A stretch of DNA of 64,000 bases from Nemertoderma westbladi. Its lineage: Eukaryota; Xenacoelomorpha; Nemertodermatida; Nemertodermatidae. Made by a program: the position numbers and the translations under genes. The notes under the pieces are model-generated. The model did no database searches. It saw nothing but the letters and a program-made list of their open reading frames with translations, and was not told where the DNA came from. Every line of letters begins with the position of its first letter. Position 1 is the stretch's first letter. This document shows, in pieces, positions 1 through 12,373 of the stretch. Where the stretch lies: contig JAUCBJ010004787.1 in NCBI GenBank assembly GCA_032718475.1, forward strand, positions 53,736 through 117,735. Reading direction: 5' to 3'.

Positions 1-126
1 TAGTGCGGAGTGCGAAGAGAGTGCGAATACAATTCAAGTGTGAGGGAGGAATAAGAGGCTGAGTGAGGGGCAGAGTGGTAGTGAGGAGAAGTAGAGGAGA
101 GTCAGAGTGAGAACAGTATAGAGTTA

Positions 127-497
127 AAGTGGCACAAGTGTTGGGGAAACAAAAATTGTATGAGAGGAGCACACGATCGGCCCGACATGGGACGCCAGGC
201 AAACCGGGTAGCGATATCATACCCATGGGGAGCGGCCTGGAAAGCCGGCTCCGAGAGAAAATAGTTCCACCCCACACCCGAGTGTGGGGGAGGAGAAGTG
301 AGAGGAAGAGTGTGGGACGAGGAGGTCCGGGAGTATGCGAGAGTTGGAGTAGAGTGGTGAGAGTGTTGGGGAAACAAAAATTGTATGAGAGAAGCGCACG
401 ATCGGCCCGACACGAGACGCCAGAGGGTAGTGACATCATACCCATAGGGAGCGGCCTGGAAAGCCGACTCCGAAAAAATATACCCACCCCACACCCG
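127..497 (+). repeat. tandem duplication, two units about 225 bp apart
   Basis: A block beginning near 137 (TGTTGGGGAAACAAAAATTG) recurs near 362, and both copies run through a shared GGGAGCGGCCTGGAAAGCC segment to a CACCCCACACCC motif (269-280 and 483-494). Indels separate the copies. The overlapping open frames are shadows of this repeat. Confidence 0.85.
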
Positions 498-542
498 ATG
501 CTAGATCGGGATCCAGCGGAATTGTAGCGCACTTTAAGGTGG

Positions 543-571
543 ATGCTATCTTCTCACCGGGAAGATAGCAT
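543..571 (+). other. perfect 11-bp stem-loop before a purine tract
   Basis: ATGCTATCTTC (543-553) pairs with GAAGATAGCAT (561-571) around a 7-nt loop. It is followed at 571-580 by the purine-rich TGGGGGGGAG, and an LTR-like TGTTAG begins at 581. The purine run is the likely plus-strand primer of the retroelement; the hairpin may be structural. Confidence 0.7.
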
Positions 572-580
572 GGGGGGGAG

Positions 581-1122
581 TGTTAGCTTATTCAATTCCG
601 CTAACACCCCACAAAGTCAACCGTTAAGCAATATTGGGGGCCACGAGATTGGGTAACCAATAACTCGTGTCACCCCAACAAAGTGGGAAGGAGAAACACA
701 CAATAAGGGTCAGGGGCCAAACCCCTAACAGAGGGAGAATAGCTGGAGTGAACGGGAACACTCCAAAGGGCGCCAACAGGGACATTAACCAATCAGGGGG
801 GAAGCATCGGCTAGGTACTGTAGCAAGGCCAAACCGTGCAATATATTATTAGGTACCAGCAATCAATTATTCAGTTATGTCAGTATGTTATTGGTGTTAG
901 TTAGGTTAGTTTAGCTAGGGAAGTACCGGGACTTCAATCACTGTATCCCGCCTTCCATATATCAACATCCAGTCTATACATTATAACATACTATTTATAT
1001 CTATCTATTATACCCGGAAATTATATACGACGAACAACGCAAACTCTTTTACCTTTCATACACGGCGGGGATGCGTAGATTGACAAACGGATAAATCGGG
1101 ATCCTTCGTGGATCCTGTCACA
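581..1122 (+). repeat. 3' LTR of the upstream retroelement
   Basis: The segment begins TGTTAGC directly after the purine tract and ends CTGTCACA at 1122, giving the canonical TG...CA ends and a length of 542 bp. Only this copy is in the window, so the boundaries rest on end motifs and the purine tract rather than on a pair of LTRs. Confidence 0.6.
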
Positions 1123-1127
1123 GCCTT

Positions 1128-1407
1128 TGTTACGGTATATGGCGCTGTATCCACATTGTTAGCCGTTGTACTGTATACACAATATTAGTTATTATGCAGT
1201 ACACATTATTAGCCATTATACAGTATAATATATTGGTTCATTATACAGTACACAATATTAGTCCGTTATGCAGTATAATATTTTAGATAAGATATAATAG
1301 CGCAGTGACATTTAGATAAGGAAATTAAAACGCCCATATATTTTGATCTCATCCATTTTGTATAGTATGTAGCCCTACCTACGTAATTTTGTAATATGAT
1401 ATAAGTA
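1128..1407 (+). repeat. 5' LTR of the BEL/Pao element
   Basis: It begins TGTTACGGTATATGG and matches the 3' LTR until ...GATATAAGTA. Inside it holds tandem sub-repeats of about 29 bp around ATTAGTCCGTTATGCAGTA-like motifs. It has fewer sub-repeats than the 3' LTR and is 25 bp shorter. Confidence 0.88.
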
Positions 1408-4400
1408 GATAGTTCCAGGGTAGCAAGTTCAGTTGGACCCTGGATTTCGGGCTTGCTGTTATTAGTCTTGATGGGCTAGCCATCACGGGTTTGATTTCTT
1501 TATAATCGCGCTAAAATATCTTTTGTGCATCATGTTATAAGTGCCGCTAAATTAAGCATCGGCAAAATTACCTTATATGGTGACGTTTAGAGGGTTTGGA
1601 GAGCAATAGGGCTACAATCCGGCTTTCTTATTGGACTAACTGCTTCCAGGTTGGTCTAATGCTAGCGCGGATTGGAGAGCCAATGAGAGAGCGATTGCAT
1701 CACCCTTCTCGGATCACCTATAAATTGGCGGTTTGCCGGTAGAGCTTACTTCATTTTTACCTCATTAACGACACTCACTCAGACATATTTAGTACCATTA
1801 AGTTAGAAGTATAATTTGTGCGTATTTTCTGCATTTCTACCTTTTCGATTAATTTCTTGGAATGATTCGTTAGTGCTACTATTCTCAATTGTGTTTCTCA
1901 ATCAATCCTATCGATTACTGCTAATTACAACCGGAACTATGATTTCTACCCCTTTTGTTAATGGTTCTATGTAATTCATTTCGACGCAATAATCCTACGG
2001 GATTTTCTGAGACTGGCAGACTTGTGATTTGCATGCGCCGCTACGGTAGCTATTCATCTTGATGGAGGGCTAAGGTACCGGTAGGCGGTGGGCGCATCGG
2101 GGGGTTGAGCGACTAAGGGAGAGCGGAGGATTCAAAGGCGAGCAACGCTGGCGGGGGGCCACCGTTGCGGTCGGGCAACTTGCGTTATAGAGGGCAACTT
2201 GCGTTGCGGCTGGGGCAATTTGCGTTGTAGTGGGCAGACCATTTGCTGGTACGGCAATTAGGGGGGGCTGATGATCCAGATTTTGTCTCTATTTTGTAGT
2301 ATTAGGGGGGCAGGAATTGGGTTAGTTAGAAAGACTTAGATGTACTGGAGAGGCCTGCGTGCTTTACAATAGCGAATTGCATGGCAAATTATATAATTGC
2401 GGATTGTATAATTGCAAGTTGTACTATTGTGATCTGTGATTGCTGACGCTGATTGGTGTGTTATTGAAGTGTGCCTATGATTACGAATGCTTAGGTAGGC
2501 GCCCCTTTTCTCTTTGATTGATTTCTATTTCTTAGTTTACAATAAATGATTACTGATTAGGTCAAAGTAATACAGTAATTTAGTCTGTTACTAGTGAAAC
2601 CTGTTGTGTAATAAATTAGAATTACGCATTCTGGAACTCTTAGTAATTAGTACGCTGTTACATATTTGTGACTGTAATTAATTAGTGAAATTAAGAATTA
2701 GTACGCAGCATAGCGGAGAGTAGCTAAGGTAATAATTTAGAGTACCGTAAACTATTCACGCTGAGCGGTTATTTGAATTAGCGGGCAATAAGCTAGATCG
2801 CAGTATTCAATACACAACTCGCATTAGTAGATTGCTGGCCTAAAGCCAGCCGCAGGCAAATTTAGACCCGGAGTGGTATCGCCCACGAAAGACATTGTAC
2901 CGTACCATTATTTGATTATTTTAAATATTCTCGCATTCACACATTCCGTTAGGGAACCCCCAGTATTCGCGATTAGAAAAGACGTAGGCATTGGCATACT
3001 TCAATAGTAGTAAAATTAGGCGTAAGAATATACTCTGAGTGCAAAGCCTCTCGCACTCGTCTTAAGTAAGCTTAGGGAGCCGACTCGGGTTTATTGTTTT
3101 GGTTATTCCCGCGTGGCTCATAGATTCGAACAGTTAGCTCTCTGTCGAGCGATCGGTAGAGAAAGGAACAAGCGATTTTACAGGAGCCGTGTAAATTTAG
3201 TAAAATATATTAGCGGACGGCAGATTAGCGCCATCCAACAGTAAGTAGCGGTTTTGTATTTAGCAGCCCTACAATTTAGTAATAGCACGCTCCTGATTGC
3301 CTTTATTTAACAGTAGAGCAGTCTTGGTGCCTTATTGGTTAGGCGGGAACCTATTAGGTTGGCAGAGAAGTATACGGGTATTTGTCTGTTCAACAGTTCT
3401 GCTGTTAGTATAGGTGACGCGCTAGTTTAACAGTAAAGCACGCATTTATTGGCTGTTGCTTGCAGCAGTCAAGAGCAGAAGAGTGTATTCTTAGGCTGTT
3501 AGGTAGGATTACTGTATTCACTGGTCGCGTACAATAGTACAGTAGTACATTAGGCTGATTGCTGTTACTGCATACGGTAGAAGGGATATTTGTTTGCCAT
3601 ACCACACACAGTATCAATTAGGCTGTTAGGTTGGTGTACTGTTTTACTTACTGTACTGCATACAGTGGATGTACGGTAGTGCGTTTTTACTAATTGCGAA
3701 TACAGCAGTTCCTTAGGCCTTAGGGCGAATTGTAATTAGTAAGTTTTTGAAAATTTTAGCTAGGTTTGCGAGAATTCAGTTTCGGTCAAAATTATTTGTA
3801 AAATTCTAGAGTTTTGTACCGGTATATTAGGTAACCGCTTAGTTATTTTATACCATCTGGAGATACATGGCAAGACGGAACTTCTGAGTTTGGGGTTCGT
3901 GTGGGTCTGCGGGTTCGGTTTGCAATCAGTGAAGGGACTGAAACTTTGGACGCGGACGTGGAATCTCACAGCAAACAAGGTTGGTTGTTCTGTTGGCACC
4001 ATTGTGTTTGTGGAAGCAGTAAAAAATTATCGGTTGTTTAACTGCGAAGCTGAACTCAATTTATTAGTTAGGTTATTTAGGTTTAGCCGGCCATGGTTTT
4101 TTGAATCGCTCAAGTTAGAGAGAGAGTTAGAGAGAGTCGCAACCAGAAGATGTAGCCACGCGCTAGTGGATACATATAATATTTGAAATTAAAATTATGT
4201 TGATTAGAGCTATATATGCAAAATTGGAATTATTTGGGTGGCAAATTCATTCTGAATATTTTGTATTAGATTCAGAAATTATTTTGTGTCATACCGGTAT
4301 TTAATTGCTATATAATAGCTATATAATAATATTTTGTTTAAATATTGTGCTAGTATTTGCTATAACTATACCCTATTAAATTCACAATATTGCATTGCGA

Positions 4401-4524
4401 ATTTATTTGACATTTTGGACCAACTGATTATTAGACAAATAATTTGACCGTATTTTCGGTTAAATTATAATTATATCTCGAAATTTTGCGAGATTTTTGC
4501 CGGAAGGCAAACATTATTTAGACT
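1408..4524 (+). other. long leader of the BEL/Pao element
   Basis: This 3.1-kb stretch lies between the 5' LTR and Gag. I see no convincing coding region. Short open frames at 3405-4186 on both strands have no recognisable domain. A small repeated CAACTTGCGTT-type motif occurs around 2165-2240. I did not identify a primer-binding site. Confidence 0.6.
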
Positions 4525-6015
4525 ATGAGTGTCTCAGACAAGGAGGCACTAGAGGACAGCTATGAGACGGCGGCTGGACCGCCGACTGACGATAGCGTCA
4601 ATATTACGGTTGACGACAATGCCGACTATGACGACGCAGCGAGCGATGCTGACGTAAGTGAACAGGAGGACGAGACAGTGACTAGTGAGGAAGAACAACA
4701 ACCTCAAGTAATAGTATTAGGATCCCCTACCGCTACTGTAAGGCAGGACCGCACAGCAGCCCGGACAGAGGTGAGTGATAGGGAGGGTAGTGTAGCAGAA
4801 GCGAGAGCCCGGAGCCCGGTTTCCAGACCTGTGGGTATGGTAAGTGCCGTGGTCCCAGCGGCTGTAAGGAGTACCCGTAGTTCCCGAAATAATCCTTCAA
4901 GTCCACCAAGTGTGAGTCAGGTAAGCGAGAGAGAACTTGACATCGCGATAAAGAAGAAACTTCGCGCGCACGCCGGACATATAACTCGGACGACGGACAA
5001 GGTAAGGAAGATGTTAGCCGACTCAGCGAACATCGGAAGGGAAGGGTTAGTAGAGATTAGAAGGGGATATAACTCAGCGTTATTTAAGCAGACGGAGGAG
5101 CTTGCAGTCCTAGCGAAGAGAGCAGTGGAGTCTCAGTCGAGCGACGTGGCGACGAGGGTTTATGATAGGGTTTTAGCAGCCTTGTTAGAGCACCGCGAGT
5201 TATCGGAGCGATTCCGACGAGTTAGGACGGAGAACTGGCTGCTATGGGCATCACAAGCGCAGGCGACTCAGGTGAGTGACGCAGAGTTGAGAGACTTAGT
5301 GGAGCGCGAAGAGATCCAAGATAAGGAAGAGCGCCGGTATCAGAGGGAAGTTACTAGCTGGCTGATGCAGAGTGGAGTGGTGGTACCGGGCCAGGTGCTA
5401 CCGACGACGGAGAACATCCAACAGAGAATGTTAACTCCACCCGACGATGCATCTAGAGACAGTGGCGATTCCCAGGTTAGTCACGCGCGAGGGAAAGTTA
5501 TATGTGCTAGATCCCTTGTTTCTCACAACTCGGCAGAAGAGAGAAGACGCCGACTAGACGAACAGCAGGCGGAAGTTTTGCGTGCATCGGAAGCACGGAA
5601 GGAGGCTGAGCGGGAACGGGAGCGCACACGTAAGTTGGACGCGGAGTTACGAGAGTTGGAAGAGATAAGTAAGCGCGAGCGGACGGAACGCGAACAGAGA
5701 GAACGCGAACTCCAAGCCGAGCGCGAGCGCAAGGAACTCGAACTCGAACAGAGAGAACGCGAACTTCAACTCGAACGCGAACAGAGAGAACGCGAACTCC
5801 AAGCCGAACGCGAATGCAAGGAACTCGAACGTGAACAGAAGGAACGCGAGCTTCAACTCGAACGCGAACGTAAGGAACGCGAACTCGAGATCGAGAAAAG
5901 AAGACGCGCATTGTATGAAGAAAAGGAGCGAGTGGAAGAAGAGAGCGCAGCGAGACGAGCGAGGGAAGAAGAACAACGTAAACTGGCGCAGTTGGAAAGT
6001 GCGAGATTAAATTAA
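4525..6015 (+). pseudogene. BEL/Pao Gag, N-terminal part, charged coiled coil
   Basis: The 496-codon frame opens with ATG at 4525. The first third is acidic and Ser/Thr/Pro-rich. From about residue 330 to the end it is almost entirely Glu, Arg, Lys, Gln and Leu in heptad-like repeats such as REQRERELQ, predicting a long coiled coil. The frame stops at TAA 6013-6015, but the same frame reopens at once and continues to 7236, so the stop is an internal break in one longer Gag or a readthrough site. The role would be structural protein of a retrotransposon particle. Several splice-donor-like GGTRAG motifs lie inside this frame. Confidence 0.75.
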
Positions 6016-7236
6016 AAGAGCGAAGAACGGACCAGGAAGGCGAATGAAATCGCCGAGAAGGGGATGCGAATGATCGAAGAATGTGGGGCGAGTGTAGGTA
6101 CCGAGTTGCGAGAACTGTTCGCACTGCAGAAGGCCGAACAGGAAGCGAGAACTCCGACTATACGCGAGTCTACGACGACCAGAATTCCTATACCCGGTCC
6201 AGCTATTACGAGTACACGGATCGCTAAACCGTTCTCTACATATCGCACACCAGTTGGTATTAGTGCTTCACCTATCGCGCAGAATCCACGGCATCAGAAC
6301 ACCGCACCACTACATACCGAACGCGAGAACGACGAAGAGTTTAGAGAAACTCCGACGGGCCGAGTATTTGGCGAACCGAACCCGCGGGTTTGGAATACGC
6401 GGACGGAGCGCCGACCCAGTTCGACGGAGAACTTCCGGGTTAAACCGGAAGAGGGATCATATGAGAGACAGCGGATTACTCAGATAGAGCCGACTATACA
6501 ACAGAACCCTAGCCAGGAATTTATTACGAGGGATGAGTTAAGTGCTAGTTTAGCGCAAGCTATATCGCCACACATCCAACCTATAACGGACATGCTTAGC
6601 AACCTACGGTTAAAGGAAGCAGCCCAGGTAAGAAGTAATTCTAATCCTAGCAGGCCTGAGTTAGATAAAGTCCAACCTAGTCAACGAGTACGTATATCGG
6701 AGGAAACTATACCACATAGACCTCAGGTAAGGACGCCTGTCCCGAATATCCATAATCCCAATTTCGAAAATTCGGCAGAGAAATTTATTCAGGAGGCTTG
6801 GGTCAGGGCCTCAGCACGCAAACCAACACGAGCGCTAAGGACTGACACCGAGTCAAGCGATGAAGAGGAAGACATGAGACGTCAGAAGTCCCGAAACTAT
6901 AAGGAAAGAAGGACGGACGCGGAGCAGGTAAGTTCAAATCCCCGGGAAAGGAACAGACTTAACAACCCTGCAGAACTAAACCATTTGTTAACCCGGAACG
7001 ACGCAACCCTTAGGGACATAGGTAAGTTTGCTGCTAGGCAAGGACTGCCGACGCAACAACCCCAGAAGTTTATGGGTAACCACAAGCACTGGAGGACGTT
7101 CAAAACCTATGTCGACAAGCAGCTAACAGCACCTTTACTCCCAATGAGAAGTTCAACTATTTGCTTCAGATGCTCCATCGAGAACCTAGAGTCATTGCTG
7201 ATAACTTCGTCGGCAATGAAAGAGCATTCGAGTTAG
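6016..7236 (+). pseudogene. BEL/Pao Gag, central part, same frame after the TAA
   Basis: This continues the frame of the preceding segment directly after the TAA at 6013; the first ATG is 6064. It is hydrophilic, with an acidic DTESSDEEED patch, and ends with the start of the DUF1759-type Gag domain (HWRTFKTYVDKQL). A frameshift near 7135 moves the rest of that domain to another frame, so the last 30 residues of this frame are spurious. Confidence 0.7.
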
Positions 7237-7484
7237 CAATGAAGACGCTTAGTGACATCTACGGGAATAAAACCAAGATGGCACAGTCGATAGTAGAAGA
7301 CTTGGGTAAGGGCGGAAGGAATACAACTCCGTTAGAGCTGTTGAACTTAGAGAACGCTATTTCGAACGCATTGGACATCTTGAGGACGGTGAATCTACCT
7401 CATCATGGTGATCACGCCAAAGATTTAAAGAGCGTAATAAGACGTTTAAACATGCGTTACCGCGACAGAAATGGCGCAAATTAG
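7137..7484 (+). pseudogene. BEL/Pao Gag, DUF1759-like segment in shifted frame
   Basis: After the frameshift near 7135 the domain continues in this frame with LLQMLHREPRVIADNF and DIYGNKTKMAQSIVEDL, the pattern of the DUF1759 family found in Pao-type Gag. It terminates at TAG 7482. The following sequence (7470-7625) is again open in a different frame, so a second indel lies near 7480. Confidence 0.65.
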
Positions 7485-7623
7485 AGAATAAGTTGGAAGG
7501 CCAAGGTAAAGTATTGACACTTCAGCATATTCATGACATGATAGCCACAGACGCAGTAGCAGAGATGAAATCAAACTTCTCAGAAGAGAATATGAGAGAG
7601 TCTAAACCTGTTACCGGTAAGTT

Positions 7624-9245
7624 TTGACGATGACAGGACCTCTGTGACATTTAACTCAGTAGACAGATATAATTCGAGTACCCCAGCCTTTAGATCAGAC
7701 TCGCGAGTATGTTCAGGTGAGCGGTTAGATAGACCTAGGTTAAAGCAACAGGAGTTGCCGGATGGATTTGTAGGTTGCCAATACTGTTTACTAAAGGAGG
7801 TAAGATCTGACGACCATAAGTTAGATAGTTGCAGATGGTTCAAAGAATTAAATTCGGAACAGAGAAGAGTTCAAGTGCGGACGTTGGACACCTGTTGGGC
7901 ATGTCTTGCGCCAGGTCATGTACGGCGGCAGTGCCCGAACAGCAAGGACGGATGCATGGAATGCGGCAGACTACATCACAAGTTGCTACATGCGGATTTC
8001 CATACCCCAACGGACTGTTACATACAGCGAAATCCTCACAGGAAGGGGAGCAAAGAACCCGTATCGATAAGGAGAAATACGTTCACCGGCATTCAGGACG
8101 ATGGTTACCAACCAGGTTCGTCGGATGAGGATGGCGAGTCGAGCGCGAGAGAAGTGACCTGCCAAGGTTTCACCGCGGATAGTTCATCGACCAGCGCGCG
8201 GACGTATCTATCATCGGCCACGTCGGAAATATTCAGCGTGATTCCGGTGAAACTTACCGGTGATAAGGGATCGAAACGAATATATGTGATGTTGGACACT
8301 GCGTCCACATTATCTTATATCGACGAGGAAGTGGCGAGAGCCGTTTCTAGCTTCCAGGACGCCGAGGAGATCCAAATAGAGTTGAAGTCTATGCACTGGG
8401 TAGGAGACCTCAACGGACACAGAATTTCGGTGGAACTAGACTCCCTACTTTCGAGAGACCAACATACTCGACAAGAACGGAAAGCTTTGCCATTGGACGG
8501 ATTTAAGTGTCTAGCTATGAAGGGATTCGGCAGGCAGTTAGGTAAGGTGCCGCCGATGAGTCCCATAGCACAGGAGTATTTTGACAAGCTCAGAATACCC
8601 AGACATCAGGTAGGTTATAGGAATGTTTCTATGTTGATTGGTGCAGAACAGCTGATCGCACACCAAATATGGGAAACGAGACCAGCTGAGCCGCATGTCA
8701 ATGGACCACATGCCCATAGGACCATATTAGGTTGGTATACAAGAGTACCCATGTCTTATGAGTTTACAGGTGGCGACAAGCCAATAGACAGATGCGACGA
8801 ATTACAGCCTATAACTCAACCAACGTTAGTAAAACCACCAGACATAGACGAGTTTAGGAGAACCTGTATTGACCACTATAGTGACTTTAGCGAGTCGGAC
8901 GAGGAGTTGATTCCCGATAATGTTAGGTTGTCGGAACCACTCCACAATGACCGGACAGATAGTGAACCCGAGGACTACTGTTATCAGACCTGTGGGTCTG
9001 GTTCAGCGGCTCACGCTACTTATCTGAGTAACGTTTTGATTTATACCGACATAGTGGAGGGTCAGGTGGCTAAATATCGAGACCTAGATGTAAAAGCTTT
9101 TGCGTATATAATCAGTTCCCCTCGCCCGCAAGGTACTGTTATAGGTGTTTTAACGGACATAAAAGTCATTCTTCTGTATGTGTGCTTTGGCGGACATGGT
9201 AAGGCAAAAAACCCGCAATGCGTCAAATACCCTGGCACAGCTTAG
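7624..9245 (+). pseudogene. BEL/Pao zinc knuckles and aspartic protease
   Basis: This frame contains a CX2CX4HX4C knuckle (CWACLAPGHVRRQC), then CMECGRLHHKLLH, the CX2CX3HX4H arrangement usual in BEL elements. A retropepsin-like centre LDTAST follows at about 8295, fitting the DUF1758/A17 protease region. The protease would cut the Gag-Pol polyprotein. The last 60 or so codons before 9245 look non-conserved and probably belong to the intron-like gap that follows. The ORF track start at 7644 is not biologically meaningful because the frame enters from upstream by a frameshift. Confidence 0.75.
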
Positions 9246-10267
9246 CCTTGATGATTCAGATTACGACATCTAACAGCTGGTTGCTGACATGGAAACGGCC
9301 ATTGGACACATGGTTCTTTGTTTAGCTTAACAGCCAATCAGAGCGATTTTTTCTGTCGATGTGGAGATATTTGGCAGATCATGCTAGGAGTGTTCAGTCT
9401 TACTGTTTTTTGTGATACTGTTGTGTTGTTTCTATCTAGGCCAGGAACACCGGCTCTAGAGTCAATTCGTTTCAGACTTTAGAAGAAACATTAGTAGGCT
9501 TAGATTATAGAGCGTATAACTGTTATCATAACAACTCGGCCCACTTATCGGCACAGTCCAGTCTTAACGGCACATACATTGTCATATCATATCTTAACTT
9601 ACCGTCTTAATGCTTTTTACTGTTGTTATTATTTTGTATCAGTTGGTTGAATATTATTTGGAGAATATCTATAAAGAACCCAAATTTCCCAATTTTCTTG
9701 ATACACTACAGGTTAGAGAGACAGGTTACATATAGCGATTGCGACTTATATTATTGTGGTTTGTAGTGAGTTCAATGCTATTTGATAAGCACTACATGAG
9801 TCAATTGCTGTTCTCTTTATATATGATAAAATTCATTGACGGTCGGCAGATTAGTGTGCAGTATTGTGTGGTACCGGTAGTGTGCATGATTGTGGCTGAT
9901 AACTAAGCATTTCCTAAAGAATGCGCCTCATACGTGAATCATAAGCCTTACCGACTTACCGTTGTGATTAGTATAAGTCATATCTCTGTTTACCTAGATA
10001 GAGCGCCACGTCCTAAAGGAACTGTTAATATTTCCCGAAAGTGAATAATATTAGTCAGAAATTATTTATTAACGATCAATCGAATAATACAGTAAGCTTA
10101 CACTGCAATAACAATCTAAGCCCTCCGAATCCAGTCTCCCGGGTATATCCAGCGGGTGAATGGACGCGCACTAGGCTGGCTTCGGCTAATGTTGTGTTTA
10201 TTGGTATTAAATACTTGTCATTTTCTAAAGTCTATTTATAAACCAAAAGACATATAAATTTTGGCAG
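9246..10267 (+). other. non-coding, intron-like gap between protease and RT
   Basis: No coding continuity is seen between the protease frame and RT. RT-frame similarity resumes at 10268, directly after TTTTGGCAG, which looks like a 3' splice site. The left boundary is not clear and may lie anywhere from about 9000 to 9245. It could be an intron, an inserted element or divergent filler. Confidence 0.45.
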
Positions 10268-12373
10268 GTTAAACTGCTAAAGGTCTTCAAAAGCGCGTAC
10301 ATAGACATTTTCCAATACAGCGAGGAGGAGCTACAGAAGGAATTGATACACCAGGACCTCGAGACAGGAGCCAGAACCGTCGAATGGCTGGATAGGGACG
10401 CAATGGAACCCGGTGGATATGACCTAGCCATGTCTACTGACGAGAAACGGTCGCTGGAGATGATGGAAGATACCATACGTCTGCTACCGACTGGACATTT
10501 TGAAGTTGGAATGTTGTGGCGTCGACAACCACCTAAGTTGGAGAACAACTACAACTTAGCCTTGAAAAGATTAAACGGAGTAAGGGCTCGGTTGTTAAGG
10601 AATCCAGACATTAGGGAGAAGTATTGCGCCCAGATCAACAACTATTTTGCCAAGGGATTTGCTGGGAAGGTAGAGGACCCTGACTTAGTGACAGACCAGA
10701 CTTATTACCTCCCACACCACTATGTGACTCACCCTGACAAACCTGACAAAGTCCGAGTAGTCAACGACTGCGCAGCAGTCTATAGAGGTATGTCCCTGAA
10801 TTCAGAGTTGATGGATGGTCCCAACCTGAACAATTATTTGATTGGAATACTGTTACGTTTTAGACAGCGGCGATTCGCATTTACTTGTGACATCGAGGCG
10901 ATGTTCCACCAGGTAAGAGCCTGTAAGGCAGACCAGGATAGCCTTCGCTTTCTCTGGTATGAGAATGAAGACTTATCCGGCCCAGTGGTTACATACCAGA
11001 TGTACGTTAGGATATTTGGCGCCCGCGATAGTCCAAACGGCACGCTGTTTGTTCTAAAGAAAACGGCAACAGCCCAGATTGGTAAGTACCCAGTAGAAGT
11101 AATCGAGTCCATCTTGAGAAACTTCTACATGGACGACGGATTGGTGTCCAAGGACACGGCGGAACAAGCCATAGAAGTGGCTCACGGCCTACAGGAGTGC
11201 TTGGCTACAGGGGGATTTCCTCTGACCAAGTTCACTATGAACTCGGAGGCCCTATTAGAGTCGTTCCCGGTAAAAGATCGCGGGAGCGGAGACATTGAAT
11301 TGGGGGTAGAACCAATCCCCATGGCGCGAGTACTGGGACTCGCTTGGAATCCGAACACGGATAAATTCCAGGTAAGAGTTAGATTTGAGCCCAGTAGCCC
11401 AGACAAAGTTTTGACTAAGAGAATTTGCTTATCGACATTAAGTAGACTATTTGACCCGATGAACTTTATCAGTCCGTTAATATTACAGGCACGAGCGTGC
11501 ATGAGGAAAATTTGGTTGTCCGACTTAGAGTGGGACGAACCAATATCTCCTATACATGCGAAGCAGTGGAGAGAGTGGGAGGCCGAGTTGCATCTATTGA
11601 AAAATATAGATGTACCCCGTTCCTACTTTCCGAATCAGCTGGTATTCCCAGCTGATCTCGAACTGCACCTATTTAGTGACGCAAGTGACACCGGCTTTGG
11701 TATGGTAGCCTACCTTCGCCGAGAGGTGAGTCAGGATAAATTTGAGACGGCCTTTGTGACTTCTAGATCAAAGACAATGCCGGTCAGATACATGACTGTC
11801 CCTCGTGCAGAGTTACAGGCGGCTGTAGTTTCAGTCGAGGTAAGTAAGCAGATAACAGAGGAGTTAGACACGACATTGACCTTATTTTATTGGACGGACG
11901 CATCCTTGGTGTTAGTATACATTGCGGCCGACAATATTGCACTAAAGACATTTGTGGCCAATAGACGCGCTCAGATAGTCGACTTTTCGACGAAGGAACA
12001 ATGGAGACATTGTCCGGGAGTGTTAAACCCGGCCGACATAACTTCGAGAGGTGCAATGCCGGCGGAATTCTGTCAGGAAGAGTCGCAGGAGTTTTGGTTG
12101 CATGGACCTGATTTTCTAACGAGGACACAGGAACATTGGCCAGAGCGACTAAAGATAGTGACCAATCCGATGCCTGAAGATGCAGAAGTCAAGGTGGAGA
12201 AAGTCTCTAAGTCAAAGTCTAAAGCCAAACTTAAGTCATTGGAGCGGCCTGAAGAGTCATTGGAGCGGCCTGAAGAGTCATTGGAGCGGCCCGGAGACCT
12301 GTCAGACCTACAGACTTACGTGACTACTAGGTCAGGAAGGGTAAGTTATGACAAAACCACCCTTACAGACTAA
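10268..12373 (+). pseudogene. BEL/Pao reverse transcriptase and RNase H
   Basis: This is the longest intact Pol piece, about 700 codons. RT motifs include KVRVVNDCAA, CDIEAMFHQV, FGARDSPNGT and the catalytic YMDD (about 11128-11139; BEL elements more often have YVDD). RNase H follows with FSDAS, the MTVPRAELQA glutamate and YWTDASL. It would copy element RNA into DNA in particles. The C-terminal tail has a triple LERPEES repeat. The frame ends at 12373 and Pol continues in another frame from about 12348. The open frame reaches back past the first start-like codon (TTG, 10343) to the GGCAG at 10267. Confidence 0.88.

Larger units (their letters stand above)
1..1122 (+). mobile_element. 3' end of an LTR retrotransposon (partial)
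   Basis: This is the terminal part of an LTR element that begins outside the window. It contains a tandemly duplicated segment, a perfect stem-loop, a purine tract and a long terminal repeat, in the order expected just before and at a 3' LTR. No polymerase domain lies inside the window, so the superfamily (Ty3 or BEL type) is inferred only from layout. It is separated by exactly 5 bp from the BEL/Pao element that follows. Confidence 0.6.

Noticed and set aside
3405-4186. Small frames in the BEL leader
   Set aside because: They overlap on both strands, and no domain or composition signal supports them.
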